Shown in pieces: positions 17,195 through 27,704 of a stretch of DNA of 64,000 nucleotides. Source of the DNA: JANRLT01 sp041736895 (GTDB lineage Bacteria; Planctomycetota; Planctomycetia; Pirellulales; JALHPA01); contig JBGSSS010000015.1 in NCBI GenBank assembly GCA_041736895.1, forward strand, positions 1 through 64,000. Direction: 5' to 3'. The translations under genes were made by a program, and so were the position numbers. Each line of letters opens with the position of its first letter. The stretch's first letter is position 1. The notes under the pieces were generated by a model, which was given only the letters and a program-made list of their open reading frames with translations, searched no databases and was not told the origin of the DNA.

Positions 17195-19513
17195 ATGCGA
17201 ACCTTGCTTTTACTGCTCGTGCTGGCGACTTCCGTTCTAGCGGCCGAGAGTTTGCCCGACTTCGAAAAGACGATCCAACCGCTGGTCGTCAAATATTGTG
17301 GCCAATGCCACTCGGAAAACAAGCCGCAGGGCGAACTCAATCTGCTGCGCTTCAAAGACGCTGCAGCCGTGGCCAAGTCTCGCAAGACTTGGGTCGATGT
17401 TCATACCCGAGTCCGCTCACGCGAAATGCCGCCGGACGACGCGCCGCAGCCCACGGCGGCGGAGCAAGATCTGTTGACCAAGTGGGCCGCCGAAACGGTC
17501 CGCCAGATCGATGCTGCCACGCCGCCGCAGCCAGGCCGCGTGACGATGCGCCGCTTAAATCGAGTTGAGTATCGCAACACGGTTCGCGATTTGTTGGGGA
17601 TCGAATTTGAATTGGGCTTCGACCCGACGCGCGATTTTCCCGCCGACGGCGCGGGCTATGGCTTCGACAATATTGGCGATGTCCTCACGACGTCGCCGTT
17701 GCTTCTGGAAAAGTATCTCGCGGCCGCCAGCCAACTCTTGGAACGAGCGATCATTGTCGAGGGACTCGACGGGCCGCGCACGTGGAGCATCCCCGCAGAC
17801 AAGTTGCGCATCGTCTCGCCCACAAAACCGGCCGAAGCTGTGGGCCAATGGCCCACGAATTGGATCGCCGAGATCGACGTCCGCCAGCCGGGAGAATATC
17901 GAGTCAAAGCAACGATTCGCAGTGAAATCGCGAACAACAAGCAAGCGCAGATGGCGATCCAAACGGATGGCAAGCAACCCGAGAAATTTACGTTCAGCCG
18001 CCAAGCAAAAACGACCCTTGTCGAGCGCAAGGTGAAAGTGCAAGAAGTAGGGAAGAAGCAGTTCTGGGCGGCGTACATGTACGAGCAGAACAAGCCGAAG
18101 TTTGCCGCTGAAGATGCGGGAAATGGAATGATCTTTGTCGACTCACTTGAAATCAGCGGGCCGTATATTGATACGGCAGCACTGCCCAGCTCGCATACGC
18201 GTCTGATCGTCGCGCGGCCAGGGGAACAAAAAAGCCGGACACAAGCGGCGGACGAAGTCTTGGCCGCATTCTTGCCCCGTGCGTTTCGCCGGGTCGTCTC
18301 TCCCGAGGAGCTAGCAAGCTATCTCAAGCTTTTCACCAAGGCTGACAAGCCGGATGAATCGTTTGAAGCCGCGCTGCTGTTGCCGTTAAAAGCGGCTCTC
18401 GTCTCGCCCCACTTTTTGTATCGCGCCGAAGTCGAGCGGCCAGGCTCAGGCGCAGCTTATCCACTCAACTCGGAGGAACTGGCCTCGCGGCTCAGTTACT
18501 TTCTCTGGAGTAGCATGCCGGACGAAGAGCTATTTGTGCTGGCGGCGAGCGGCAAGCTTATCGAGCCGGATGTGCTCAAGGCACAAACTCGACGCATGTT
18601 GGCCGATCCCAAAGCGCGTGCGTTAAGTGACAACTTTGTCGCTCAATGGCTGCAAATTCGCGGCTTGGACAACTTTCAGCCAGCGGCCAAGCAGGGCAAA
18701 CTTGGCACACGCTTGCGGATTGGCATGGTCCAGGAACCGATTCTGCTTTTTCATGAAACACTGACCAACGATCGGCCGCTGACAGAATTGCTTGACGCCG
18801 ATTATTGCTTCGCCAATGCCGATTTGGCGAAACATTACAAGTTGCCCATACTGCCAGAGCACGACGACAAGCAAAAGCAGATCGAAAAAGATAAAATTCT
18901 ACGCTATGCCTTGCCGCCGGATACTCATCGCGGCGGATTGATGACCACGGCTGCGGTGCTGACCGTGACGTCGCATCCCGATCGGACGAGTCCCGTAAAG
19001 CGCGGCAAATGGGTGCTCGATGCGCTCTTGGGCGCGCCGCCTCCGCCTCCGCCGCCAGCGGTCGAAGCCTTGGCCGAAGTCTCGGACGAAAAGCAGAAGC
19101 TCACGCTGCGGCAACGCTTGGAAGCGCATCGCACGCAAGCCGCCTGCGCGAGCTGCCACAAACGAATGGACCCGTTGGGCTTTGCGTTTGAACATTATGA
19201 TGTCCTCGGCCGCTGGCGCGAAAAGGAAGGTCAGTTGGCAATTGACGATTCAGCGCAGTTACCCGAAGGGACGAAACTCGCCGGTGTTGCGGGATTAAAA
19301 GATTATCTCCGCACGGAGAAGGCGGCGCTCACACGCGCCTTGACTGAAAAACTGCTCACGTACGCTATCGGCCGCGGCATGGAACCGTATGACATGGCGG
19401 CCGTTGAGCAGATTGCTGCCGCGACTGCTGCCGACGGTGACAAGCTTTCGAGTATAGTCATCGGTATCGTGACAAGTTCCCCCTTCCGCGAACGATCGCG
19501 AGTTCAACCATGA
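17195..19513 (+). CDS. DUF1592 domain-containing planctomycete cytochrome protein
   Basis: The product is 772 aa with a signal peptide (MRTLLLLLVLATSVLA). A haem-binding CGQCH is at residues 35-39. The DUF1587 segment MRRLNRVEYRNTVRDLLGIE, then DUF1595, DUF1592 (NSEELASRLSYFLWSSMPDE) and DUF1588 (GGLMTTAAVLTVTSHPDRTS) follow. A second haem-type motif, CASCHKRMDPLGFAFEHYD, precedes the C-terminal DUF1585 (ALTEKLLTYAIGRGMEPYD). It is a probable periplasmic haem protein that acts with the DUF1552 protein encoded next; the two genes overlap by 4 bases (ATGA). The actual substrate of this pair is not established. Confidence 0.92.
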   Translation: MRTLLLLLVLATSVLAAESLPDFEKTIQPLVVKYCGQCHSENKPQGELNLLRFKDAAAVAKSRKTWVDVHTRVRSREMPPDDAPQPTAAEQDLLTKWAAETVRQIDAATPPQPGRVTMRRLNRVEYRNTVRDLLGIEFELGFDPTRDFPADGAGYGFDNIGDVLTTSPLLLEKYLAAASQLLERAIIVEGLDGPRTWSIPADKLRIVSPTKPAEAVGQWPTNWIAEIDVRQPGEYRVKATIRSEIANNKQAQMAIQTDGKQPEKFTFSRQAKTTLVERKVKVQEVGKKQFWAAYMYEQNKPKFAAEDAGNGMIFVDSLEISGPYIDTAALPSSHTRLIVARPGEQKSRTQAADEVLAAFLPRAFRRVVSPEELASYLKLFTKADKPDESFEAALLLPLKAALVSPHFLYRAEVERPGSGAAYPLNSEELASRLSYFLWSSMPDEELFVLAASGKLIEPDVLKAQTRRMLADPKARALSDNFVAQWLQIRGLDNFQPAAKQGKLGTRLRIGMVQEPILLFHETLTNDRPLTELLDADYCFANADLAKHYKLPILPEHDDKQKQIEKDKILRYALPPDTHRGGLMTTAAVLTVTSHPDRTSPVKRGKWVLDALLGAPPPPPPPAVEALAEVSDEKQKLTLRQRLEAHRTQAACASCHKRMDPLGFAFEHYDVLGRWREKEGQLAIDDSAQLPEGTKLAGVAGLKDYLRTEKAALTRALTEKLLTYAIGRGMEPYDMAAVEQIAAATAADGDKLSSIVIGIVTSSPFRERSRVQP

Positions 19514-20814
19514 TCCTGCAACATGCCACCACGCGCCGCACCGCACTCAAGAGCCTCGGCGCGTTGATTACTTTGCCGTGGTTTGAATCGCTCGCCCGCG
19601 CGGCGGAGACCAAGCCGCCCGTACGCTTGGGCTTTGTCTATGTCCCGAATGGCGTCGATTGGCAGCGTTGGCACATCGATCAAGCGGGCCCGCTGACAGA
19701 GCTTTCGCCGACACTGCAGCCGCTGAATGACGTGAAGCAGCATGTGCTGCACTTTCGCAACCTCGCGCTCAACGAAGGCCGCGATCATGGCGACGGCGGC
19801 GGCGATCATCCGCGCGCGACTTCGAGCTTCTTGACCTGTGCCCACGCCTTTAAGAGCTTTGGCAAAGATATTCGCGTGGGCGGAATCTCAGTCGATCAAC
19901 TGGCCGCACAAAAGCGTGGGCATCTGACGCGTTTGCCGTCGTTGGAACTCGCGTGTGACCGTCCGACCCCAGCGGGGATGTGCGATGCGGGCTACAGCGG
20001 CGTCTATCGCAACGCGATTTCCTGGCGCTCACCCACAAGCCCCGTTCCGACAGAGCAAAACCCCCGTGCCGTGTTCCAACGCCTGTTCGGGAAGAGCGAT
20101 CTGACCAAGGCCAAGGCCGATGCCGGTGTATTGGACCTTGTACTCGAAGACGCCAAAACACTCTCGGGAAAGCTCGGCGGGGCCGATCGGCGCAAGTTGG
20201 ACGAATACTTGTATTCCGTGCGTGAAGTCGAACGCCAGATTCAAACCGCAACGACGATCCCGGTGAAAAATCCACCTGCCGACACTAAAATTCCCGAGGG
20301 CATCCCGCCCGAGGTGCCGGACTATATCCGCGTGATGTTGGATCTTATGGTCCTGGCCTTTCAAACAGATACGACGCGGATCGCCAGTGTGATGTTATCC
20401 ATGGGCGGCAGTGATCGAGCGTTTCCGTTCCTGGGCATCAACTCGTCGCATCATCATTATTCGCATCACGAGAAGAAGCCGGAAAATCTCGATGCACTGC
20501 ATGCGATTGATAAATTTTACATTGAGCAATACGGTTACTTGATCCGCAAACTGGCGGCCATTCCCGAAGGTACTGGCACGGTCCTCGACAACACACTATT
20601 GCTCTACGGCAGTCCCCTCCGTGACGGCAACAAGCACGACCGCGGCGATTTGCCGATCTTGCTCGCCGGTTCCGGCGGCGGAGCTGTCACGACGGGGAGA
20701 TCCGTGGCCTATCAAAGCGAAACCCCGGTGGCGAACCTCTACATGACGATGCTGTCGGCTTATGGTTTGCAAGAAAAACGTTTTAGCGACAGTACAGAAG
20801 CATTGCGAATCTAA
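19510..20814 (+). CDS. DUF1552 domain-containing protein
   Basis: The product is 434 aa, the normal family size. The N-terminus TRRTALKSLGALITLPWFES is a Tat-like signal. Family segments include RLGFVYVPNGVDW, DHPRATSSFLTCAHAFKSFG and TTRIASVMLSMGGSDRAFPF, and a His-rich HHHYSHH near residue 315. DUF1552 proteins are almost always encoded after a DUF1592 protein; here the start codon overlaps that gene's stop, so the two are coupled. The protein is probably periplasmic. The C-terminal GSPLRDGNKHDRGDLPILLA is also typical. Confidence 0.92.
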   Translation: MILQHATTRRTALKSLGALITLPWFESLARAAETKPPVRLGFVYVPNGVDWQRWHIDQAGPLTELSPTLQPLNDVKQHVLHFRNLALNEGRDHGDGGGDHPRATSSFLTCAHAFKSFGKDIRVGGISVDQLAAQKRGHLTRLPSLELACDRPTPAGMCDAGYSGVYRNAISWRSPTSPVPTEQNPRAVFQRLFGKSDLTKAKADAGVLDLVLEDAKTLSGKLGGADRRKLDEYLYSVREVERQIQTATTIPVKNPPADTKIPEGIPPEVPDYIRVMLDLMVLAFQTDTTRIASVMLSMGGSDRAFPFLGINSSHHHYSHHEKKPENLDALHAIDKFYIEQYGYLIRKLAAIPEGTGTVLDNTLLLYGSPLRDGNKHDRGDLPILLAGSGGGAVTTGRSVAYQSETPVANLYMTMLSAYGLQEKRFSDSTEALRI

Positions 20815-20915
20815 GCCGGTATTGAAAGACTAGCCCGTTCTTTCGATTACGGTGGGGCCACAAAAATGCTGCGGGGCCGACTTCAAGGTACTTGCATGCC
20901 TTTGAACCGGCCTTG

Positions 20916-21172
20916 CTACGCCTTCTTGATCTTCTCCCGCCCTTCCTTCACGTTCTTCGTCGCGTTGCGTGTGTCGACGACGAGTTTGCCGTGTTTGACG
21001 ATCGCCGCATAGTCGAAGGCCGTGTGGTCGGTCGCGATCAGGAGCACATCTTGGCTTGCGAGGAACTCCGGCGTTAGGTCTGGGCTGCGGAGGTCCGGCA
21101 TTGGATTCGCGCGCATCTTCGGCATCACCGGGATGTGCGGGTCGAAGTAGGTTAGCACCGCGCCGCGCGCGG
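20916..21172 (-). pseudogene. Displaced copy of the dehydrogenase gene 3' end
   Basis: These 257 bases align without gaps to 24033-24289, the last 257 bases of the nucleotide-sugar dehydrogenase gene. I count about 24 mismatches (~91% identity) but only four changes in the ~81 shared residues, so most changes are silent. The match stops exactly at the stop codon on one side and at ARGAVLTY on the other. There is no start codon or NAD-binding domain. Silent-biased divergence suggests the fragment came from a second functional paralogue, not from decay of a recent copy. In the rest of 20815-21189 I see only the REP-like end at 21180. Confidence 0.85.
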
Positions 21173-21179
21173 TGGGAGG

Positions 21180-21213
21180 AGAAAACGTGTCAGGAAGTTC
21201 TGGGACCTTTTTC
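21180..21213. repeat. REP-like end overlapping a gene 3' end
   Basis: AAAACGTGTCAGGAAGTTCT followed by GGGACCTTTTTC resembles the RAYT-element ends (AAAAGGTGTCAGG and CCTTTT). It lies between the dehydrogenase fragment and the PEP-CTERM gene and encodes the last residues and stop of that gene. Confidence 0.5.
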
Positions 21214-23628
21214 TTGTGCCCCAGTTTTCAATCGACGCGCATAGAAGACGATCGCCGAGGTGAACATGAATCCTGATAGCATCCAAGTGGACGGCTCCGG
21301 GACCTGTGTAATCAAGAATACTGATTGCGGTGTCACGACCATCTGAAAAAAGTTGGCATCAGGGCCGTCTAAAATCCAACTGCCGCTTATCCCTCCAGCG
21401 GCATGTAGAACCTCGTATTGTTGACCAATACTAGGAAAAAAACCGCCAAGCAAATCGACCGACAACCGCCCCCGCAACGTGGCCGTGCCCGTGATCTCAA
21501 TCGTGCTCAAACCCGTCTGGTCGATAAAACTTTCCATGACGGGCTGATTCTGCAGGGTATTCGAGGGACCCATGACAAAATTCCTTCCCACTTCGATATC
21601 CGCCAATCCGCCGACAACCGAAAAGCGTTTTAGCGGTATCACATCGGCCCCGACGATCAAATCGCGGAAAATATCCAGCGTTCCGTTTTGAATCAAGTAC
21701 TGCGCATTGTTCGTGGCTTTCTGGCCCAGGATCAAACTTCCGCTGATCTGATGCAGTCCGCCTGTTTGCTCCATGATGCCCATTCCAAAGCTAAGGTTCG
21801 AGCAGCTTATGCAAGTATCACCGCCGACCGTGAGCGTTCCGCCGGACAATTCATATTTTGCGGCACTGCTTCCGTACCCGACAAATAATTTTCCTTGCAA
21901 GTTAATGTCCCCGGCGCTCTGCACGAATTTAGCATTGTCGGATGCTTCATTGACATACAGTTCCGCGGCCGCGATTTGCCCCCCATGCATTTCGTATGTT
22001 CCGCTGGCAACGCGCAAGCCATTGGTGATCTGCACTAACCCAGCGTTTTGAACAAAGCTGCCGGTGCCCGCGGTACCGACGTAGATTTGATTGGAAATGA
22101 TTTTCGACGTGCTGCCCGAGAGCGTAAAGTTTGAACCATTCGCGGCTTGCCTCACCGATAAATCCGCCGCTTCGAGCGTTCCGCCGTTTTGCTCAAAGGT
22201 GCCGCGGCCTGCTAAGCCGACGGTGAGACCTTGCACCTTCAAGAGACCGCCATCAAGTTGGCCGCTGCCCTGGGATTGCGATGTGTTCCCAAACACCAGC
22301 GATTGAATCGTCGCGGTCCCGCCGGTTTGCACGAATTGCCCCTCGCCATTCATGCCAATATCCAAACGCGACGCGACGTCAAGATTGCCCCCAGATAGCC
22401 GATAGATGCCTTTCGAGGAAAGACCTTCGCCGATGGACATTGAATCGAGTTGCAGCGTGACGGTTCCGCCGGTCTGCAGAAATTCGCCTTCGCCATTCAT
22501 GCCGACCCGGAATCTTCTCAAAACGGTCAATTGGCCGTCCGAGATCGTGTATTTTCCAAAGCTGCCGGCATTGTGCCCGAGCGAAAAATTGACTTGACTA
22601 ACATTCAAGGAACCGCCGCTTTGAATCATGTAGCCGGTGTTCGTTGTGCCGATCTTCAAGTCCTGAATCGACGCCGAGCCCGTCGTAAAATACGCCGTGT
22701 GGCCATCATTGACGGTCGTAAATCCGGACGTCGTTGGGGTTCCGGTGCTCCAACTGGTGTAGTCGTACCAACTGGCGGTCGGACTAGTGGCAATCCAACT
22801 CGTTGTTTGATTTGGCGGCACAATGGAAGTGACGCTGAGGGAAAAATTGTCGATAGCTTTGCCTTGTTCGGTACCCGACTGATTTTGATCGTACCAGCGT
22901 AAATAGAAATTGCTGCCAATCCCGATGTCATATCCCGTAATGGTCGCGGTGATGTTCGCGGCTCGATTGGCGGCCAGATTCCCATCCAACGCGCTCGCCG
23001 AGGAACCGGGGTTCTTGGGGGCGACGAAATCCAACACCGCATAACTGGTGTAGGACGTCCCGTTCCTACTGATCGTGAACATCAAGCGATCATTGGGACT
23101 CGTGGTATTCGGAACGCCGGAACCCGATTGCCGCCACTGCTCGCCGTCAAATGTTATTGTCAGCGAGTTGATCATCCCGCCAGTTTCATTGGTGAAGCGC
23201 GCTTCGATCGCACTATCAACACCGTTTACCAAAACGCCCAACGCACGATCCGTCACAGGATTCGCTCCCGCCACGCCCCAATTAAAGGTACGGCCCGGCA
23301 AACCGCTCGTTGTAGCGGCTTGGGCACCGGTACTAAAGGTTACTGTCTGGGGATTCGTCGGGCTGAACACACCAGCAGTCAGACCGTCGGTTTGACCCAC
23401 GGTGCTAAAGTTTTTGTTGATCGTGCCGGCGTACCAGCCGGTTAAGAGAGAAATATTGGATTGTGTGATGCCATCTGTTCCCGTTGACGGCAGCGCGTTG
23501 AAATCCTGGGTATATGTCCCGCTATTAAAAGGGATAAAGCCAGCGGGTGCCGCTTCGCACTGATTTGAGATCAGCGCATAGTTTGCGATCAGCAATGTGC
23601 TGAGTACACGTGTTATGGTGTATTTCAT
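21190..23628 (-). CDS. PEP-CTERM protein with Q-x-G-G repeats, 812 aa
   Basis: A signal peptide is present (MKYTITRVLSTLLIANYAL to CEAAP). Residues ~30-270 form a beta-rich extracellular domain with TYTQDFNALPS and a second half ending KAIDNFSLSV, typical of PEP-CTERM jelly-roll proteins. Residues ~330-700 carry repeats of the type GEFLQTGGT, GQFVQTGGT, GTFEQNGGT and GSFVQNAG, a beta-helix-like surface repeat. The C-terminus has VPEPSTWMLSG, a hydrophobic helix and RR, the exosortase sorting tag, but continues with an unusual tail encoded by a REP-like repeat. The start has a good ribosome site (AGGAG, 7 bases before ATG). Confidence 0.82.
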   Translation of the reverse strand: MKYTITRVLSTLLIANYALISNQCEAAPAGFIPFNSGTYTQDFNALPSTGTDGITQSNISLLTGWYAGTINKNFSTVGQTDGLTAGVFSPTNPQTVTFSTGAQAATTSGLPGRTFNWGVAGANPVTDRALGVLVNGVDSAIEARFTNETGGMINSLTITFDGEQWRQSGSGVPNTTSPNDRLMFTISRNGTSYTSYAVLDFVAPKNPGSSASALDGNLAANRAANITATITGYDIGIGSNFYLRWYDQNQSGTEQGKAIDNFSLSVTSIVPPNQTTSWIATSPTASWYDYTSWSTGTPTTSGFTTVNDGHTAYFTTGSASIQDLKIGTTNTGYMIQSGGSLNVSQVNFSLGHNAGSFGKYTISDGQLTVLRRFRVGMNGEGEFLQTGGTVTLQLDSMSIGEGLSSKGIYRLSGGNLDVASRLDIGMNGEGQFVQTGGTATIQSLVFGNTSQSQGSGQLDGGLLKVQGLTVGLAGRGTFEQNGGTLEAADLSVRQAANGSNFTLSGSTSKIISNQIYVGTAGTGSFVQNAGLVQITNGLRVASGTYEMHGGQIAAAELYVNEASDNAKFVQSAGDINLQGKLFVGYGSSAAKYELSGGTLTVGGDTCISCSNLSFGMGIMEQTGGLHQISGSLILGQKATNNAQYLIQNGTLDIFRDLIVGADVIPLKRFSVVGGLADIEVGRNFVMGPSNTLQNQPVMESFIDQTGLSTIEITGTATLRGRLSVDLLGGFFPSIGQQYEVLHAAGGISGSWILDGPDANFFQMVVTPQSVFLITQVPEPSTWMLSGFMFTSAIVFYARRLKTGAQEKGPRTS

Positions 23629-23963
23629 TAGCGTTCTCCTGAGGATGCCCCAGATCGCAAGCGATGGCGTTTGCTTCTAGCATTCCGCTGTCGCTGGCTC
23701 GTCAGGGTGACATGACGAGTTCTGGAATCGATGTTAAGTCAAACCGTCAGACTCTAAAACATTGATACGAATACAAATTGTCATTCGGAATTGCTTGAAC
23801 TTATCAGACCCCCATCAGGAGTCAAGTTTTCTTGAGCAGTGATAAGTGTACTAAAGCTTATTGCTATCTCGTAGCTTGGTGTTTCGCCAGGCTCGAACTT
23901 TGCTAAATCAACGAGAAATCGGTGCCAGGGACATTATCAACGCTTATAACTTCTCGACGGATC
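23629..23963. other. Intergenic region upstream of the PEP-CTERM gene
   Basis: This 335-base region holds the ribosome site and presumably the promoter of the minus-strand PEP-CTERM gene. It is AT-richer than its neighbours. I see no gene, tRNA or recognisable repeat in it, and a short plus-strand frame here shows no coding character. Confidence 0.5.
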
Positions 23964-24004
23964 AAAAAAACAGGCCAGGACGATTTACCAATCATCCTGG
24001 CCTG
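23964..24004 (-). terminator. Intrinsic terminator of the nucleotide-sugar dehydrogenase gene
   Basis: A 14-bp stem with one mismatch (CAGGCCAGGACGAT at 23971 with ATCATCCTGGCCTG ending at 24004) is followed, on the minus strand, by seven T residues (complement of 23964-23970). It lies 29 bases past the gene's stop. Confidence 0.9.
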
Positions 24005-24032
24005 TATCGATATCCCGAGCTAACGCAGAAAA

Positions 24033-25358
<1,326 letters not shown>

Positions 25359-25561
25359 GCCGTTGGCTCGGGTCGTGCAAGTAGGGGTCGGGACGCCGTC
25401 AAGTTTGCCCCCGCGAAACATCGATTATAACCGACAACCTGGTTCCGCAAGCCAACTCCGCAGCATGAACCCGGCCATTTGCCAATCGAAGTTTCGCGTT
25501 GAAGGTTCTACAATTGTTACGATCGCGCTAAAGCGCACCATAGATCGGCGTTTGTTAATCT

Positions 25562-25599
25562 AGCCGCGCGTCCTCCCCCGGTCAGTGACCGGGGGCTAA
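25562..25599. repeat. CCCCCGGTCAGTGACCGGGGG palindrome (subfamily E)
   Basis: A 10-bp perfect stem (25575-25584 with 25586-25595) is centred on a single base and flanked by AGCC and GGCTA. It ends 12 bases before the lhgO start and could affect that gene's ribosome site. Confidence 0.65.
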
Positions 25600-25610
25600 A
25601 TGGAAACTCA

Positions 25611-26801
25611 ATGCAGTTCGACCTGGCAATTATCGGCGGCGGGATCATCGGGCTGGCGACGGCGTGGCGCGTCTCGCAGCGGCACCCCGAATGGCGGGTG
25701 GTGCTGCTCGAAAAGGAATCGCAGCTCGCCGCGCATCAGACCGGCCGCAACTCGGGCGTGATCCACTCGGGCATTTACTACAAGCCAGGTTCGCTCCGCG
25801 CTGTGAACTGCCGAGCGGGAAAAAAACAGCTCGAAGCGTTCTGCCGCGAACACGGCGTGGCGTACGACATCTGCGGCAAAGTCATCGTCGCGATCGGCGA
25901 AGAAGAGCTGCCGCGCTTGCAGACGCTCCTTGAACGAGGTCAAGCGAATGGCGTCGATTGCGCCATGATCGGCGCGGAGCGGCTGCGCGAGCTTGAACCG
26001 CATTGTGCCGGCATCCGCGCGATTCATGTGCCGGAGTGCGGCATCGTCGATTACCCCGGCGTGTGTCAAAAGCTCGCCGCCCTCGCGACCGCGGTGAACA
26101 CCGAGATCCGGCTCAACACCCGCGCGCTCCGGATCGCGACGCAACCCGACGGCGTCGTCATCGAGACGAATCACGGCGAAGTCCACGCGCGGCGGCTGAT
26201 TACCTGCGGCGGGTTGCACGCCGATCGTTTGGCCGCGCTAGCCGGCGACACGCCGCGCGAACAGATCATCCCGTTCCGCGGCGAGTACTACGCGGTGCTG
26301 CCGAGTGCCGCGCACCTCTGCCGGAACTTGATCTACCCCGTGCCCGACCCGCGGTTTCCGTTTCTTGGTGTGCATTTCACGCGCTTGGTCCTCGGCGGGG
26401 TCGAGTGCGGGCCGAACGCGGTGCTGGCTCTCGCGCGCGAGGGCTACACCTGGAGCGATGTCAGCCCGCGCGATCTGTGGGAGACGCTCGCCTTCGGCGG
26501 GTTCCGCAAGCTGGCGTTCAAGTACTGGCGGATGGGCCTCGAAGAAATCTGGCGCAGTCTCTCGCCGGAAGCCTTCGTCAGCGCGTTGCAACGCCTGATC
26601 CCCGAGATCACACTCGCCGACCTCCGGCCGATCCCCGCCGGAGTGCGTGCGCAAGCCGTCACACCCGAGGGCGAGTTGGCGGACGACTTCGTGATCCAAC
26701 GCAGCCCGCACGGCGTGCATGTGATCAACGCGCCGAGCCCGGCGGCGACGGCGTCGTTGAATATTGGGCTGATGGTGGCGGAAGCTTTAGCTAAGGGATA
26801 A
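25611..26801 (+). CDS. lhgO: L-2-hydroxyglutarate oxidase
   Basis: The product is 396 aa, the usual length. The FAD-binding motif DLAIIGGGIIGLATAWRVS lies at the N-terminus, then VVLLEKE and the family signature QTGRNSGVIHSGIYYKPGSL. The C-terminal part has IPAGVRAQAV and HVINAPSPAATASLNIG, a DAO-fold ending. It oxidises L-2-hydroxyglutarate to 2-oxoglutarate with electron transfer to oxygen or the membrane quinone pool, clearing a metabolic side product. It converges on the unknown gene at 26791-27216, overlapping by 11 bases. A palindrome sits just upstream. Confidence 0.9.
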   Translation: MQFDLAIIGGGIIGLATAWRVSQRHPEWRVVLLEKESQLAAHQTGRNSGVIHSGIYYKPGSLRAVNCRAGKKQLEAFCREHGVAYDICGKVIVAIGEEELPRLQTLLERGQANGVDCAMIGAERLRELEPHCAGIRAIHVPECGIVDYPGVCQKLAALATAVNTEIRLNTRALRIATQPDGVVIETNHGEVHARRLITCGGLHADRLAALAGDTPREQIIPFRGEYYAVLPSAAHLCRNLIYPVPDPRFPFLGVHFTRLVLGGVECGPNAVLALAREGYTWSDVSPRDLWETLAFGGFRKLAFKYWRMGLEEIWRSLSPEAFVSALQRLIPEITLADLRPIPAGVRAQAVTPEGELADDFVIQRSPHGVHVINAPSPAATASLNIGLMVAEALAKG

Positions 26802-27216
26802 AAAATCGTTCGCACTCGGCTTTTTCGCCTGCTTCAAAGAGTGGCCATTCCGTTATTTCATCTTTATCTCTGCCATCGACAATCTCTTGGATAGAAAATA
26901 TCGTCTGTTGCGGGCAGTATTTTTTTAACGTAGGAATGATCGCTAGTCTCGCATCTTCATTTAAGATCAATCCAGCAATTACCAAACCAATCTTTTCCAT
27001 ATCGCAACTCGTTGCAGAATGTCCAATACGATAGGGTTTCAAGATCGGTTCAAGCAACTCGCCAAATTTTCTCACATCATCCTTGTCCTGGTCGTTGACC
27101 TTGTGATCGAGTGGAATCCAAATAGTCATCATTCTGGTTGGCCCATCTTCGACCTCTGCCATGAGCTCAAAGAAGGACTTAGTCACGTCATATTTTCGGT
27201 AGTAGTCTGGGAGCAT
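26791..27216 (-). CDS. Hypothetical protein, about 141 aa
   Basis: I place the start at the ATG at 27216 (MLPDYYRKYDVTKSFFELM). The same frame stays open up to 27369, but that upstream part coincides with a hicA gene read in another frame and its translation is an artefact. The product is acidic and probably cytoplasmic, with segments MTIWIPLDHKVNDQDKDDVR and LVIAGLILNEDARLAIIP. I do not recognise the family. It lies immediately downstream of the toxin-antitoxin genes and may be expressed with them. Confidence 0.6.
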   Translation of the reverse strand: MLPDYYRKYDVTKSFFELMAEVEDGPTRMMTIWIPLDHKVNDQDKDDVRKFGELLEPILKPYRIGHSATSCDMEKIGLVIAGLILNEDARLAIIPTLKKYCPQQTIFSIQEIVDGRDKDEITEWPLFEAGEKAECERFFIP

Positions 27217-27220
27217 GACG

Positions 27221-27406
27221 TTAGGGTTCGCTAATTCCAAGTTGCCTGCAAATTGCTCAGGCCGTGTATTCGAGAATCTCACGATGACGCGGTACAGCGG
27301 AACGCCGGCCGGTGAGCAGATTCTCCCAGATCGAATGATCTGAACCTTCTCTCGCGAGAATGCAACCATGCTTTTTCAAATGGCGGAGCAAGTCTTTGCG
27401 TTTCAC
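27221..27406 (-). pseudogene. hicA: hicA toxin gene with an internal stop
   Basis: Reading the minus strand from a GTG at 27406 gives (M)KRKDLLRHLKKHGCILARE, then GSDHSIWENLLTGRRSAVPR and HREI. These are the HicA features, including the G-x-H-S segment with the catalytic His and the VPRHREI motif. The frame hits TGA at 27259-27257 and then continues in frame with AICRQLGISEP to TAA at 27223-27221, which looks like a normal HicA C-terminus. So the gene is interrupted at codon 50, either by a nonsense change at an expected Arg or by two compensating small indels. The GTG overlaps the hicB stop (GTGA). A 49-residue product lacking the last helix might still be made. Confidence 0.75.
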
Positions 27407-27690
27407 GCCACGACGACTCCCGTTGGGAGAACTTCAACCGAGGTGCTGGCACGTAGATGCAAATAGATCGGTTCTACGAGATCGGCTTCTTCGTCGCTGA
27501 GTTTTGGATTCGGCAGCGGAAGCTGTTCGCCGCGTTCCAAAGTGAAATCGGCCAGATCGAGCAGCGCCGAAACTAGCAGCCGACGAGCCTCGTCGATGTC
27601 CGCAGCGCAAGTGATCACGCCCGGAAAGTCGAGGACTTCGCCGTGAACGGCACCTTCGATGAATCGGTAGGCGGCTTTGTAAGTCAGCAT
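27403..27690 (-). CDS. hicB: HicB-family antitoxin
   Basis: The product is 95 aa from the ATG at 27690, with AAGG about 8-12 bases upstream. MLTYKAAYRFIEGAVHGEVL and FPGVITCAADIDEARRLL match the HicB partial RNase-H-like fold (HicB with substrate-like beta sheet and LVSALLDLADF helix). The end EEPIYLHL-type region (here VEPIYLHLRASTSVEVLPTG) is typical of the planctomycete/cyanobacterial subfamily. It would neutralise HicA and bind its own promoter. The partner gene overlaps its stop but is broken. Confidence 0.82.
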   Translation of the reverse strand: MLTYKAAYRFIEGAVHGEVLDFPGVITCAADIDEARRLLVSALLDLADFTLERGEQLPLPNPKLSDEEADLVEPIYLHLRASTSVEVLPTGVVVA

Positions 27691-27704
27691 GGTCAAATCC
27701 CTTG

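Noticed and set aside
26791..27369. A single 192-aa gene starting at 27369
   Set aside because: The first ~50 codons coincide with a hicA gene in another frame, which matches a known family; the downstream part is better started at 27216.
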